Notes: a model not told the origin generated them from the letters alone. A stretch of DNA of 64,000 nucleotides from Melastoma dodecandrum (GCA_029817715.1 JARUPY010000289.1:1-64000); one strand, 5' to 3'. Counted from the first letter of the stretch, positions 35,247 to 45,028 are shown. Made by a program: numbers and translations.

Positions 35247-35746
35247 GCGATTTGAGCCAGTACCGGCCGTGCGTCGGGATCATGCTGCTCAACGCCGAGG
35301 GCCTCGTCTTCATCGGCCGCCGCCGGATGAAGCGCGGCTCCGATCCCGTCAGCAATGGCTATCTGTGGCAGATGCCGCAGGGCGGCATCGATCCCGGCGA
35401 GGATCCCTATCGCGCCGCACTGCGCGAATTGACCGAGGAGACCAACGTCACCTCCGTCGAGCGCCTCGCCGAGGCGCCCGACTGGTACAGCTACGATCTG
35501 CCGGCGGATGCGACCAAGAAGACCTGGCGCGGACGCTATCTGGGCCAGCGGCAGAAATGGTTCGCGCTTCGCTTTACCGGAAACGAGAGCGAGATCGACG
35601 TCCTGGCGCCGGCCGGCGGCGTCAAGCCGGAGTTCGACACGTGGCGTTGGGCGCGCATGGAGACGCTGCCGGAGCTGATCATCCCGTTCAAGCGCCCGGT
35701 CTACGAGCGTGTCGTCAACGCCTTCCGCAAGTTCGCCGCGCCCTGA
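35243..35746 (+). CDS. rppH: RNA pyrophosphohydrolase
   Basis: This Nudix hydrolase of 167 residues removes pyrophosphate from mRNA 5' ends and so starts decay. It begins [21 protein letters not shown], and [26 protein letters not shown] is the Nudix box with the E-E metal ligands. The Gly near the box end is Asn (EETNV). QKWFALRF and a final VYERVVNAF fit the RppH/IalA family. The GTG start at 35243 overlaps the preceding stop and is the only start giving the full N-terminus. Confidence 0.93.
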   Translation: MSDLSQYRPCVGIMLLNAEGLVFIGRRRMKRGSDPVSNGYLWQMPQGGIDPGEDPYRAALRELTEETNVTSVERLAEAPDWYSYDLPADATKKTWRGRYLGQRQKWFALRFTGNESEIDVLAPAGGVKPEFDTWRWARMETLPELIIPFKRPVYERVVNAFRKFAAP

Positions 35747-35848
35747 CGTAGCGCCGGCGCGTTCTGCACGTGCCCTGACGCAGGGGAAGGCCCAACGCTG
35801 TTTTAAGGATTTTCAGTCTACGATTGTGTATCATCGGATTGCGCACGC

Positions 35849-37012
35849 ATGCTCGATATTCACGATACTTCGGCGCCGGCCTTCACGATCGCGGTCGACG
35901 GCGCCGACTTCATCTTCACCGACCTCAACGCGGCCTACGTCGTGGCGAGCGGCATCCCGGCGGCCGAGCAGATCGGCAAGCGTCCGCAGGACTGCTTCGA
36001 CGCGCCGCTCGCCGAGAAGGTCCTCGCCCACTACCGGCGCTGCGTCGCGTCCGACACGCCCGTCAGCTACGAGGCGGAATACGTCATGCCGAGCGGCTAT
36101 GTCTGCTGGCGCACGACCCTGCTGCCGTTCCGGCCGGCCGCCGACTGCCGCGTGGCGGGCATGCTCGGCTTTTGCGTCATCGTGACTGCGGAAAAGATGA
36201 TCGAGCGCTCGATCAACGCATTTCACGAGAAGCTCGCTCTGGCGGTCGGCGCGATCGACGGCGGCTTCTGGATCTACGATGTGGCGACGGGTGAGTTCGA
36301 GACCTCCCGGCCCCTCGCCGAGCTGATCGCCGGGCCTGGCCACGCGACCTTGAGCATCGCGGAATATGCAGGCTTCATCCACGCCGAAGATCTCGGGCGC
36401 AGCATGACCCGGATCGAGGACGGCGCCTGCGACTATCGCGTCATCAGCCACGACGGACGCACCCGCTGGCTGCGCAGCAAGCGCCGCGTGATCCGCGACA
36501 CCAGCGGCAACCCCACGAAGATCGTCGGACTCGTGCTCGAGGTCACCGAGCACAAGGCCGCCCTGCGCGTGCTCGAGAGCGAGGCCACCACAGATGGGGT
36601 GACGCGGCTCAAGGACCGGCGTGCCTTCGATCACGTCGCGGCGCGGCGGTTTCGCGAGAGTCGGGCCAGCGGCTCGCCGCTCGGTGTGGTTCTCGTCGAT
36701 GTCGGTCCCGGAGCCGACGACGCGATCCTCCGCAAGATGGCGCGAAAGCTCTGCCGGCTGGTCGGCGATACCGATACGGTGGCTCGCTTCAGCGAGGATG
36801 CCTTCGCGATCCTCACCGTCCGCGCCGACGGTCTCGCGAGCCGCGTCGGCGCGGCGCTCGCGAAGCCGGTCCGGATCGACGATCGCCTCGTCCCGCTCGA
36901 CGTCCGGGTCTGCGCGGCCGCGCGGACCGAGCGCGACCGCTCCGCGCAGGCGCTGCTCGCGCGGGCTGAGAGCGCGCTCGACGCCAGCCTGCCCGAGCGC
37001 CTGACGGCCTGA
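35849..37012 (+). CDS. PAS-PAS protein with degenerate GGDEF domain
   Basis: The protein has 387 residues. A first PAS-like domain spans about 10-115 (ADFIFTDLNAAYVVASGI, QIGKRPQDCFD). A second spans about 130-245 (VGAIDGGFWIYDVATGEFETS, WLRSKRRVIRDTSGNPTKIVGLVLEVTEHK). The final 140 residues match a diguanylate cyclase in order, TDGVTRLKDRRAFD, then VLVDVG, but the signature GGDEF is replaced by FSEDAF and the domain is shortened. It is probably catalytically dead and may bind GTP or c-di-GMP or act as a partner domain. There is no membrane segment, so it is cytoplasmic. Confidence 0.8.
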   Translation: MLDIHDTSAPAFTIAVDGADFIFTDLNAAYVVASGIPAAEQIGKRPQDCFDAPLAEKVLAHYRRCVASDTPVSYEAEYVMPSGYVCWRTTLLPFRPAADCRVAGMLGFCVIVTAEKMIERSINAFHEKLALAVGAIDGGFWIYDVATGEFETSRPLAELIAGPGHATLSIAEYAGFIHAEDLGRSMTRIEDGACDYRVISHDGRTRWLRSKRRVIRDTSGNPTKIVGLVLEVTEHKAALRVLESEATTDGVTRLKDRRAFDHVAARRFRESRASGSPLGVVLVDVGPGADDAILRKMARKLCRLVGDTDTVARFSEDAFAILTVRADGLASRVGAALAKPVRIDDRLVPLDVRVCAAARTERDRSAQALLARAESALDASLPERLTA

Positions 37013-37173
37013 TCCTCCGCCGTTCGGCGGCGTCTGCGCCCGAGTCTCGCCTTAATCCTGCTCGCAGCGCAGGCTATCGAGCTTGGCCGCAGGCGGGCCT
37101 GCCGAACATTAGCCCTTGTGCTGGATGGCCCGGCCGCCCTAAGCTGGGGCGCGGCACGAAGGGGGATCGGGCT

Positions 37174-38035
37174 TTGCGAAAGGTCGAGCTGCGCGGGGGC
37201 GCGCTCCGACTTCGCCGTCTGGCGTTGGCGGGCGTTGTCAGCTCCCTTGCCACATGGGTGATCGCACCCTCCGCCACCGAGAACGCCGCCGCCAACGGCG
37301 ACACCCGTACCCTCCACCTCTACCATACACACACAGGCGAGAGCATCGACGCCACCTTCCGCGTCGATGGCCATTACGACCCGGCGGTCCTCGCCCAGCT
37401 CAATCACTTCCTGCGCGACTGGCGTAACAACGACGAGATCAGCATGGATCCGCGTCTGTTCGACGCGATCTGGGAAGCCTACCGCACCGCCGGCGCCACC
37501 GACCGCATCCAGATCTATTCGGCCTATCGCTCGCCGCAGACCAACGCGATGCTGCGCCGCCGCTCGCGGCAGGTGGCCGAGCATTCACAGCACATGCTCG
37601 GCAAGGCGATGGACACGACGCTCCCCGGCTTCCCGATGTCGCGCATCCGCGAGGCGGCGATGAAGCTGCAGAACGGCGGCGTCGGCTGGTATCCCAGCGC
37701 GAACTTCGTGCACATCGACGTCGGCGGCGTGCGATCCTGGCCGCGCATGCCCTACGACCAGCTCGCCGCGCTGTTCCCCGACGGCAAGACGGTGCACATC
37801 GCTTCGAACGGGCAGACGCTGCCCGGCTACGACCAGGCCCGCCTCGAGCTTGCGCAGCGCGGCCAGACCGACCTGCCGCCGGCGCAGGAGTCCGGCGGCT
37901 TCCTCGCGTGGCTGTTCGGTGGCGGCAGCAGCGGCGCCGGCGCGGCGCGCGAGGACGAGGAGGATCGCCGCGTCGCCGTGGCGGCTGCCGCGCCACCGCC
38001 GGCGCCCCCCGCCCAGCAGCAGGCCGCCGCGCAGC

Positions 38036-38066
<31 letters not shown>

Positions 38067-38721
38067 ACCGCAGCCCGTCGCGCTTGCTTACGCGCCGCCG
38101 CCCGGCCAGCCGCTCGACGGCGCCGCGCATGTCGACGCGCAAGCCCAGGTCGATGCGCAAGCTCGAGTCGCCGGCGAGCAGGGCCTCGCCGTCCAGCCGC
38201 CGGGCCAGCAGGTAGCGGCCCTCGAGCCGGGCGTGGGCGACGTGCCGACGCCAGTGAACCTGCCGCTGCCGCCGCGCCGGCCCGCCGAGTTCGCCGAGGC
38301 GCCGGAGATTCCGCTGCCGCCCGTGCGTCCCACGGCGCTCAGCGAAGTGCAGACCGCTTCGATCCGCTTCACGGACGCCCAGGGCGATTCGCCCGCGCGG
38401 CAAGACGCGGCGGCCGAAGACCCCGTGGCGACGTCCTCGACCGTCGTCGCTCGGGCCGAGCCGCCCCGTGCCGCGCTGCCCGCCATCATCACGCAGGGCA
38501 CGGGTGCACGCCGTCATCCGGAAGCGGCGCTCGCCTTCGCGCCGGCGGACAGCCCAACGGTCGCCCGTCCGTTGGCGCTGCGCGCGCTCGCGCACGAGAC
38601 GACGGTCGTCGCCGTTACGCGGGCCGCCGCGCCGATGCCCCGCGCGGGCCAGGCCGCCGCCATCTGCGGCGCCCAGCTGACGGGTCTGCGCGCCACCGCG
38701 CGATTGATGGCCGCGAAGTAG
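37174..38721 (+). CDS. DUF882 (YcbK-like, peptidase M15 fold) protein
   Basis: The 515-residue envelope protein starts at TTG after a purine-rich site. A signal or anchor (LALAGVVSSLATWVIAPSA) leads to the DUF882 domain (about 45-200), with zinc-binding motifs in YSAYRSPQTNAM, HSQHMLGKAMDTTLPG and NFVHIDVGGVRSWPR. It resembles peptidoglycan D,D- or L,D-peptidases. The remaining 300 residues are Pro/Ala/Gln-rich low complexity, with QPPAPAPAPAPAPQP as an extreme part, and may span the cell wall. It is probably periplasmic; the cleaved bond is unknown. Confidence 0.83.
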
Positions 38722-38802
38722 GAACAGGGCCGGCGCGATTCTAGCCACCCGGTGTGCGTTGCGGTAGACCGGCGTCGATCCCGGCGAGGCCCAGCGCGCC
38801 CG

Positions 38803-40395
38803 ATGACCTCCGTTGCCTTCTTCGAGCTGGTACTGGCGCTGATCGCCGCCTCCGTGCTGCTGTCGCTCGCGGCGCCGCGCCTGCATCTGCCACCCGCAGC
38901 GGCGCTGGTGATCGGCGGCATGGTGCTGGCCCTGACGCCGGGTGTCCCCGCTTTCGACCTGCCGCCCGATCTCATCCTCGTCCTGTTCCTGCCGCCGCTG
39001 CTGCAGGCCTCGGCCTACGACACGGCCTGGCGCGATTTCAAAGCCTCGCTGCGACCGATCCTCCTGCTCTCGGTCGGCGCCGTCGTCTTCACCACCGTCC
39101 TCGTCGGGGTCGTCGCGCACTGGGTGATGCCGGCTCTGCCCTGGGCGGCCTGCTTCGCGCTGGGCGCCATCGTCTCGCCGCCGGACGCGGTCGCCGCCAA
39201 GGCGGTGCTCGCCCGGGTCGCCCTGCCGCGCCGGATGATCACGGTCCTGGAGGGGGAGAGCCTCGTCAACGACGCCTCCGGCCTCGTCCTTTACAAGTTC
39301 GCGGTGGCCGCGGCGCTCACCGGGAGCTTCAGCGCGGCGGAGGCCGGCGTGAGCTTCGTCTGGCTTATCGTCGCCGGCGTCGCCTTCGGCGCGCTCTGCG
39401 GCTGGCTGGGCTGCGAGGTGATACGGCGGCTCAAGGACGCGCGCAGCGTCATCGTCATCACCTTCCTCACGTCCTGGGTCGTATATCTCGGCGCCGAGCG
39501 GATCGAGGCCTCTGGCGTGCTGGCGGTCGTCGCCTGCGGCGGCCTTGTCTCCTACCGCAGCCACGAGATCATGTCGGCGCAGGTGCGCATCCAGGCGAAC
39601 GCCACCTGGCAGGTTATCGTCTTCGTGCTCGAAGCCTTCGTCTTCGTTCTCATCGGGCTCGGGCTGCGCGGCGTGCTTCATCGCAACGGCGGCGAGATGA
39701 CGGCGATGGGCTCCGGCCTGCCGCTGGCCGTCGCCGTCACGGTCGCAGTCGTGATAACCCGGTTCCTGTGGGTCTTTCCCGCGGCCAACGCGACGTGGGT
39801 GCTCACGCCGCGCCGATATCGTACCTTCCGGGCGCCGCCCAAGATCCTTCTCATCGTCAGCTGGGCCGGCATGCGCGGCGTCGTCACCCTGGCCGTCGCC
39901 CTGTCCATCCCGCAGGGCTTTCCCGGCCGCGACGCGATCCTGTTTTCGTCCTTCGTGGTCATCCTCTTCACCGTGCTTGTCCAAGGCACGACGCTCGGGC
40001 CACTGATTGTCGCGCTGCGCCTCAAGCCGCCGCCCGCGCCGCCGATGAACCTGCTCGACCTTACCGCGACGCGGCTCGCCGTCAGCGGCGCCGCGCTCGA
40101 GGCGCTGCGCGAGCTGACGGCCGAGGACGGCGCGCCGCTGCATCCGAAGCTGATCGGCGACTACGAGCGGCGCGTCCGCGCGATGACCCGCCAGCGCGAC
40201 GAGGGCGAGCTTATCGAGGTCGAGCGACGCGAGCATTTCGCCGCCGCACTGGGCGCGGTGGCGAGCGGGCGCGGCGCGCTCATCCGCCTGCACCGCGAGC
40301 GGCGCATCCACGCGAGCGTGCTGCGCACGATCGAGGCCGAGCTCGACCTCGAGGAGCTGCGGCTGAAGCGCTTCGCCGGCGAGCGGGTGGAGTAG
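38803..40395 (+). CDS. Na+/H+ antiporter, CPA1 family
   Basis: This 530-residue protein is the second CPA1 antiporter in the window. About twelve helices begin with FFELVLALIAASVLLSLAA. IVSPPDAVAAKAVL holds the ion-binding Asp, GESLVNDASGLVLYKF and WAGMRGVVTLAVALSIP are core motifs, and a charged helical tail of about 110 residues ends ELDLEELRLKRFAGE. It resembles the product of 7685-9242 along its length but with different loops. It stands between unrelated genes and is likely monocistronic. Confidence 0.9.
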   Translation: MTSVAFFELVLALIAASVLLSLAAPRLHLPPAAALVIGGMVLALTPGVPAFDLPPDLILVLFLPPLLQASAYDTAWRDFKASLRPILLLSVGAVVFTTVLVGVVAHWVMPALPWAACFALGAIVSPPDAVAAKAVLARVALPRRMITVLEGESLVNDASGLVLYKFAVAAALTGSFSAAEAGVSFVWLIVAGVAFGALCGWLGCEVIRRLKDARSVIVITFLTSWVVYLGAERIEASGVLAVVACGGLVSYRSHEIMSAQVRIQANATWQVIVFVLEAFVFVLIGLGLRGVLHRNGGEMTAMGSGLPLAVAVTVAVVITRFLWVFPAANATWVLTPRRYRTFRAPPKILLIVSWAGMRGVVTLAVALSIPQGFPGRDAILFSSFVVILFTVLVQGTTLGPLIVALRLKPPPAPPMNLLDLTATRLAVSGAALEALRELTAEDGAPLHPKLIGDYERRVRAMTRQRDEGELIEVERREHFAAALGAVASGRGALIRLHRERRIHASVLRTIEAELDLEELRLKRFAGERVE

Positions 40396-40456
40396 GAGCG
40401 GCGCCGCCTCGTTTGCCGCACGCGCACGAGGCGTGCGCGCTCCACCCAGCTCGCAC

Positions 40457-40852
40457 TCAAACGCTTCGCACGATGTCCGTCGCGGGGAAGTCGTCGCCTT
40501 TGAACAGCAAAGGGGCATCCATCGTTTTGGCGAGCGCGTAAACCGCGCAATCGCAGAAATTGAGCCGTGCCTTGGGGTCGATGCCCTTGCCGCAGCGCCG
40601 AAAAGCTTGGAGCGCGAAGCCGGCCAGGTGCCTGTCGTGGGGTACGATCTCGGCGTTTATGAAAGCAAGAAGGTCGTCGAGATCGGCGAGCCCGTCAGCG
40701 CCACGCCGCGCGATCAGCACGTGACCGGCCTCCTGGTAGGTGACCGCGCTGACGAGGCGCCTGTCGGCGGCGGCGATGATTTCGAAGAAGGCCGTGCGCT
40801 CCGGCTCCTGGTCGAGAATCGCAACCAGTGCCGAAGTGTCGATAACGATCAT
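40457..40852 (-). CDS. vapC: PIN-domain ribonuclease toxin, VapC family
   Basis: The toxin of a type II pair has 131 residues. The PIN acidic residues are visible: IVIDTSALVAIL at the N-terminus, YQEAGHVLIAR, and CDCAVYALAK with PLLFKGDDF near the end. Family members cut tRNA or rRNA. Its start overlaps the antitoxin stop by 4 bases, as in coupled pairs. Confidence 0.92.
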   Translation of the reverse strand: MIVIDTSALVAILDQEPERTAFFEIIAAADRRLVSAVTYQEAGHVLIARRGADGLADLDDLLAFINAEIVPHDRHLAGFALQAFRRCGKGIDPKARLNFCDCAVYALAKTMDAPLLFKGDDFPATDIVRSV

Positions 40853-41160
40853 CTCGGCAGGCCGAAATCATCGTAACCGATGATTTCGTCGATGGGGCGG
40901 CTATCGAGCAGGGGTCGAGCCGCGCTACGCCGCGATATCGCTTCCATGCCGGCGACGAGCTCGGCCTTGCTTCTGCGGTTACCGGCGTTGTTGGCGGGAC
41001 TGCCCGAATTACGTGTCGCCGCATCTTGTCGGTGGGACAGCACGCCGACCGCTCGCGCCTGATCCTCGACGGCCGCGCGCACGACATCCTCCGGCGTCGT
41101 TCCGTTCTTCACGGCCACGAGACGGGCAAGCTGCTCGGTTTCTTCGGAGAGGTTCAACAT
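40849..41160 (-). CDS. vapB: Antitoxin of the VapB (Rv0623-like) family
   Basis: The 103-residue protein begins LNLSEETEQLARLVAVKNG, a ribbon-helix-helix-type DNA-binding half of VapB. The C-terminal half (RPIDEIIGYDDFGLPR) would cover the toxin. An inserted Asn/Ser-rich segment makes it longer than most VapB. The pair probably represses its own promoter upstream of 41160. Confidence 0.85.
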   Translation of the reverse strand: MLNLSEETEQLARLVAVKNGTTPEDVVRAAVEDQARAVGVLSHRQDAATRNSGSPANNAGNRRSKAELVAGMEAISRRSAARPLLDSRPIDEIIGYDDFGLPR

Positions 41161-41330
41161 GAGGCCTCGCCTTGTGCGGGCCCATAATAGCGGCCATGCC
41201 CTGCACCCGGCAATTCCGTTGAGGATCGGCGGCTTCAGTCGCCGTGTACGCGAGCCCGTGCGCGCGCCGATTCATCAAGCATCAAGCCGGCGGTCGTAGT
41301 CTCGCGTGATCCTCCACAGGACCGTGCCGC

Positions 41331-42080
41331 ATGGATGCCCTGAAAATCCGCGGGCTCGCGAAGAGCTTCGGCCGCCCCGCCGTGGACGGGCTCGACCTCA
41401 CGGTCCCGGCCGGCGCCTTCTACGCCCTGCTCCGGCCCAACGGCGCCGGCAAGACCACGACGCTGCGCATGGTGGCGGGGCTGCTGCGCCCCGATGCCGG
41501 CAGCGTCGCCATCCACGGCATCGACGCGCTCGCGGCGCCCATCGCGGCCAAGCAGATCACCGCCTGGGTTTCCGACGAGCCGATGCTCTACGACAAGCTG
41601 ACGCCGGTCGAATATCTCGAGTTCGTCGCCGGCCTCTGGGAGGTGCCGGCGCGCGTCGCCGCTTCCAATGCCGAGATGCTGCTCGCGCTGCTCGGCCTCG
41701 CGCCGCACGCGCACGAGCGCTGCCAGGGCTTCTCGAAGGGCATGCGCCAGAAAGTGGCGCTCGCCGGCGCGCTCGTTCACGAGCCGCGTCTGATCATCCT
41801 CGACGAGCCGCTGACCGGGCTCGACGCCAGCGCGGCGCGGCAGGTGAAGACGATCCTGCTCGAGCGCGTGCGCGCCGGCGCCACCGTGCTGATGACCACC
41901 CACATCATGGAGGTGGCCGAGCGGATGGCCGACCGCATCGGCATCATCGCCGACGGGCGCCTCATCGCCGAGGGCACCCTGGCCGAGCTGCGCGCCCGCA
42001 TGGGCCATCGCCTCGACGCCGGCGGCGGCAGCCTCGAGGACATTTTCCTCGGGCTGGTCGAGGCACGGGCGGCGGCATGA
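41331..42080 (+). CDS. ABC-2 type exporter, ATP-binding protein
   Basis: This 249-residue ATPase has the order of an ABC-2 exporter: a Walker A region LLRPNGAGKTTTLRM, a Q-loop region TAWVSDEPMLYDKLTP, signature FSKGMRQKVALAGAL, Walker B RLIILDEPLTGLD and switch His in MTTHIME. The first Gly of Walker A (G-P-N-G-A-G-K-T in relatives) is Arg. The signature FSKG instead of LSGG is normal for this branch. The stop overlaps the permease start (ATGA), so both form one transporter. Substrate is unknown. Confidence 0.9.
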   Translation: MDALKIRGLAKSFGRPAVDGLDLTVPAGAFYALLRPNGAGKTTTLRMVAGLLRPDAGSVAIHGIDALAAPIAAKQITAWVSDEPMLYDKLTPVEYLEFVAGLWEVPARVAASNAEMLLALLGLAPHAHERCQGFSKGMRQKVALAGALVHEPRLIILDEPLTGLDASAARQVKTILLERVRAGATVLMTTHIMEVAERMADRIGIIADGRLIAEGTLAELRARMGHRLDAGGGSLEDIFLGLVEARAAA

Positions 42081-43615
42081 GCGCCGGCGCGCTTGCGTTC
42101 TTCGCGCGCCACGAGGTGCGCCTCGCCTGGCGCGACGCGCTCTTCATGCTGCGCGCCGGGCGGCGCGGGCGCATCGGCGCGGCGATCGCGCTGGCCGTGT
42201 TCGTCGGCGTGCTGCATCTCGTCGCCTGGGGCATGCTGCGGCCCGTCGCGGCGGAACTGACGCATCCCGACAAGGCGTTCCTGCTCACGCTGTCGGGGTC
42301 CGCCTTCCTTGCCTGGACGCTCCTCCTGTCGCAGGCGCTGGAGACGGTGACGCGCGGTTTCTACGCGCGAGGGGATCTCGAGCTGATCCTGTCCTCGCCG
42401 GCGCCGGCACGCCGCCTCTTCGCGATCCGCATATGCGGCAACGCGCTCTCGACGAGCGCGATGGCGGCGCTGCTCTTCGGTCCCGCCGTCGACGCGGCCG
42501 CGCTGCTCGCCGGCCCGCAAATGCTCGCCGCATACGGCGTCGTCGCAGCGATGGGCCTCTCCGCGCTGGCCGTCGCCGTCGCCCTCACGGCGCTGCTGTT
42601 TCGCATCGTCGGCCCGCGCCGCACGCGGCTCGTCGCGCAGATCGTTGCGGCGGTGGTCGGCGCCGGCTTCGTCGTCGGCATCCAGGCGGCGGCGATCGTC
42701 TCCTACGGCAGCCTTTCGCGCACGGCGATGCTGCAGTCGCCGGCCTGGGTCGCGGCGGCGCCCGGCCTCGCGAGCCCCGCGTGGTGGCCGGCCCGCGCGG
42801 CGCTGGGCGATCCCGCGCCTCTGGCCGTCGTTCTCGCCGGCTCGCTTGGCTTGCTCGTCGGGGCGATCCTCGTCACCGCGCCCGCCTTCGCGCGGCACGC
42901 GACCAGCGTCGCCGGCCTGCCCACGCGCGTCGCTGCGAGCCGCGCCGCGCCGTTCCGCACCCTGCCGCGCGTCCGCGCGCTGCGCTGGAAGGAGCTGGTG
43001 CTGCTGTGGCGCGATCCTTGGCTGGTGTCGCAGAGCCTGATGCAGATCCTCTACCTGCTGCCGCCGGCGCTCCTGCTGTGGCGCGACTACGCGAGCGGCG
43101 TCGACCGGCTGGTCGTGCTGGTGCCGGTGCTGGTGATGGGCGCGGGCCAGCTCGCCGGCGGCCTCGCCTGGCTCGCGATCTCGGGCGAGGACGCGCCCGA
43201 CCTCGTCGCCACGGCGCCGATGCCGGCGCGCGCCGTGCTACGGGCGAAGATCGAGGCGGTGGCGCTCGCTGTAGCGCTGCCGATCCTGCCGCTGGCGGCC
43301 GGCCTCGCGCTTGCGTCACCGCGGGTCGCCGCCGTCACCGTGCTCGGCGCGGCTCTGGCGACGGCGGGAGCGAGCGCGGTGCAGTTCCTGTTCCGCGCGC
43401 AGGCGCGGCGCTCGAATTTCCGGCGCCGGCAGACCTCCTCGCGGGTCGCCACCTTCGCCGAGGCGCTTCTGTCGATCACGCTCGCCGCCGCCGCCGGCCT
43501 CGCCGCGGCGCGCCTGTGGGGCTTGGCGCTGATCCCGGCGGTGGTCGCGGTGCTCGTGCTCGGCGCGGCCCGCGTCGTCGCGGGGCCGGCTGCGGCGCGT
43601 GGGATGAGCGCGTAG
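42077..43615 (+). CDS. ABC-2 type exporter, membrane subunit
   Basis: The 512-residue membrane protein has about twelve hydrophobic segments, including IGAAIALAVFVGVLHLVAWG, FLLTLSGSAFLAWTLLLSQ and RLVVLVPVLVMGAGQLAGGLAWL. ARGDLELILSSPAPARRLFAIR and ALRWKELVLLWRDPWLVSQSL are conserved cytoplasmic loops of this permease type, which occurs with the preceding ATPase. Its substrate cannot be told. The start codon ATG sits inside the ATPase stop overlap. Confidence 0.85.
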   Translation: MSAGALAFFARHEVRLAWRDALFMLRAGRRGRIGAAIALAVFVGVLHLVAWGMLRPVAAELTHPDKAFLLTLSGSAFLAWTLLLSQALETVTRGFYARGDLELILSSPAPARRLFAIRICGNALSTSAMAALLFGPAVDAAALLAGPQMLAAYGVVAAMGLSALAVAVALTALLFRIVGPRRTRLVAQIVAAVVGAGFVVGIQAAAIVSYGSLSRTAMLQSPAWVAAAPGLASPAWWPARAALGDPAPLAVVLAGSLGLLVGAILVTAPAFARHATSVAGLPTRVAASRAAPFRTLPRVRALRWKELVLLWRDPWLVSQSLMQILYLLPPALLLWRDYASGVDRLVVLVPVLVMGAGQLAGGLAWLAISGEDAPDLVATAPMPARAVLRAKIEAVALAVALPILPLAAGLALASPRVAAVTVLGAALATAGASAVQFLFRAQARRSNFRRRQTSSRVATFAEALLSITLAAAAGLAAARLWGLALIPAVVAVLVLGAARVVAGPAAARGMSA

Positions 43616-43693
43616 ACCGACAACATCACGGGCGTCCGCTCTTGCACGCGCAAGACCTTTAACGGGCATCCCAAAAAGGATTATCGTGTCGTC

Positions 43694-43891
43694 ATGATCA
43701 AGAGCCTGCCGGCGACCCGAACCAATGATGAGGCCGACGTGAGCGAGGCGGACCGCTGCCCGCCCGAGCCGATCGATCCGGCCGATAGAGAAGCGGTGGC
43801 TGCCGGGCTCGCGGACATGCGTGCGGGACGTATCGCCAAGCCGTCTGAAGTCGAGGCCGTCTATGCCAGGTTCGGCCGCCGCCAGCGGTGA
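43694..43891 (+). CDS. Small antitoxin of a ParE/RelE pair
   Basis: The 65-residue acidic protein ends IAKPSEVEAVYARFG, a tail common in antitoxins that precede RelE/ParE toxins. It has no strong DNA-binding motif by eye. Its stop overlaps the GTG of the next gene, and identity rests mainly on that context. Confidence 0.75.
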   Translation: MIKSLPATRTNDEADVSEADRCPPEPIDPADREAVAAGLADMRAGRIAKPSEVEAVYARFGRRQR

Positions 43892-44181
43892 TCGTCCAAT
43901 ACTCCGACCAGGCGCTGACCGACCTCGTCGACATCGAAGCCTACCTATCTCCGCGGAATGCTCGCGCCACGCTCCGCGTGGCTGGCGAGATCCGACGCGT
44001 CATCGACGACCTCTCGCTGCAGCCTCTGCGCGGGCGCCGGCAGGACGTAGATGGCGTCCGCAAGATCGTCGAGCCCAGGTTCAAGTATAATATTTACTAT
44101 CATGTCGATGGCGTGGGAGGAGTGGTCACCATTTTGGCTATCCGTCATCATGCGCGACAGCGGCCCTTCGATGATGCTTGA
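43888..44181 (+). CDS. RelE/ParE-superfamily toxin
   Basis: The 97-residue protein starts at GTG. IVQYSDQALTDLVDIEAYL is the N-terminal helix pair of ParE-like toxins, and IYYHVDGVGGVVTILAIRHHARQRP is the typical C-terminal strand end with the basic patch. ParE members poison gyrase and RelE members cut mRNA; which applies cannot be read here. Confidence 0.85.
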   Translation: MIVQYSDQALTDLVDIEAYLSPRNARATLRVAGEIRRVIDDLSLQPLRGRRQDVDGVRKIVEPRFKYNIYYHVDGVGGVVTILAIRHHARQRPFDDA

Positions 44182-44231
44182 CAATGAGGCCCGGGTGCCC
44201 CGGCTCGCGTAAAAGCGCGAGCGAAGCCACC

Positions 44232-44259
44232 TTGTCTTTCCCGCCGCCTCGCGTATAAG
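44232..44259 (+). promoter_or_regulatory. Candidate sigma-70 promoter of rpmI-rplT
   Basis: TTGTCT (44232-44237), a 16-base spacer and TATAAG (44254-44259) fit a vegetative promoter. It would leave a leader of about 135 bases before rpmI. That leader contains GC-rich inverted segments but no L20 leader I can identify. Confidence 0.4.
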
Positions 44260-44402
44260 CGGCGGCTTCGAACCGCCCGGCCGTAAGGGCTGCCGTGGCG
44301 GTTCGTTCGCGTTCGTTGGGGTTCGCCCCGCCGGAACGCAGGCGCTGCCTCTGGTAGCGCTCCCTCGATCAAGAAGGGGTGCAAAGCCCCGCGGAGATCG
44401 AA

Positions 44403-44603
44403 ATGCCCAAGCTGAAGACCAAGTCCGGCGCCAAAAAGCGCTTCAAGGTGACCGGGTCAGGCAAGGTCGTCTACGCCCAGGCGGGCAAGCGCCACGGCAT
44501 GATCAAGCGCACCACCAAGCAGATCCGCAATCTGCGCGGCACGGCCGTTCTGTTCAAGACCGACGGCGACAACATCAAGAAGTACTTCCTGCCGAACGGC
44601 TGA
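44403..44603 (+). CDS. rpmI: 50S ribosomal protein L35
   Basis: The 66-residue basic protein begins [20 protein letters not shown], the L35 signature, and continues [18 protein letters not shown]. It is followed after 46 bases by rplT, the standard order. The ATG at 44403 is correct; an in-frame upstream codon adds unrelated residues. Confidence 0.97.
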   Translation: MPKLKTKSGAKKRFKVTGSGKVVYAQAGKRHGMIKRTTKQIRNLRGTAVLFKTDGDNIKKYFLPNG

Positions 44604-44649
44604 AGCCTCCTCCACGCATCCCTCGCTCTAGACATCCCAGGAGATCACC

Positions 44650-45009
44650 ATGGCTCGCGTGAAGCGCGGCGTCGCCGCTCATGCCAAGCATAAGAAGACC
44701 TTGAAGGCCGCCAAGGGCTTTTTTGGCCGCCGCAAGAACACGATCCGCGCCGCGAAGGCCGCCGTCGATCGCTCGATGCAATATGCGACGCGCGACCGGA
44801 AGGTGCGGAAGCGGACGTTCCGCGCACTCTGGATTCAGCGCCTCAACGCCGCCGTCCGCGAGTTGGGCCTGACCTATTCGCGCTTCATCGACGGTCTCGC
44901 GAAGGCCGGCATCGAGATCGACCGCAAGGTGCTCTCCGACCTCGCGATCCGCGAGCCCGAGGCCTTCAAAGCGATCGTCGAGAAGGCCAAGGCCGCGCTC
45001 CCCGCGTAG
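44650..45009 (+). CDS. rplT: 50S ribosomal protein L20
   Basis: The 119-residue protein begins [19 protein letters not shown] and has [40 protein letters not shown] and a helical C-terminus, all typical of L20, an early 23S rRNA assembly protein. It is in one operon with rpmI; pheS and pheT do not follow here. Confidence 0.97.
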   Translation: MARVKRGVAAHAKHKKTLKAAKGFFGRRKNTIRAAKAAVDRSMQYATRDRKVRKRTFRALWIQRLNAAVRELGLTYSRFIDGLAKAGIEIDRKVLSDLAIREPEAFKAIVEKAKAALPA

Positions 45010-45028
45010 CCGAGGCGGATTCTCCGCC

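Noticed and set aside
35243..35746. RppH inactivated by Gly to Asn in the Nudix box
   Set aside because: The metal-binding Glu residues are kept and the position tolerates change, so I do not treat it as a loss of function.
37585..40518. A minus-strand open frame of 977 codons
   Set aside because: It is antisense to the DUF882 and antiporter genes, rich in Arg, Asp and His with no domain, as expected from high-GC third-position bias.
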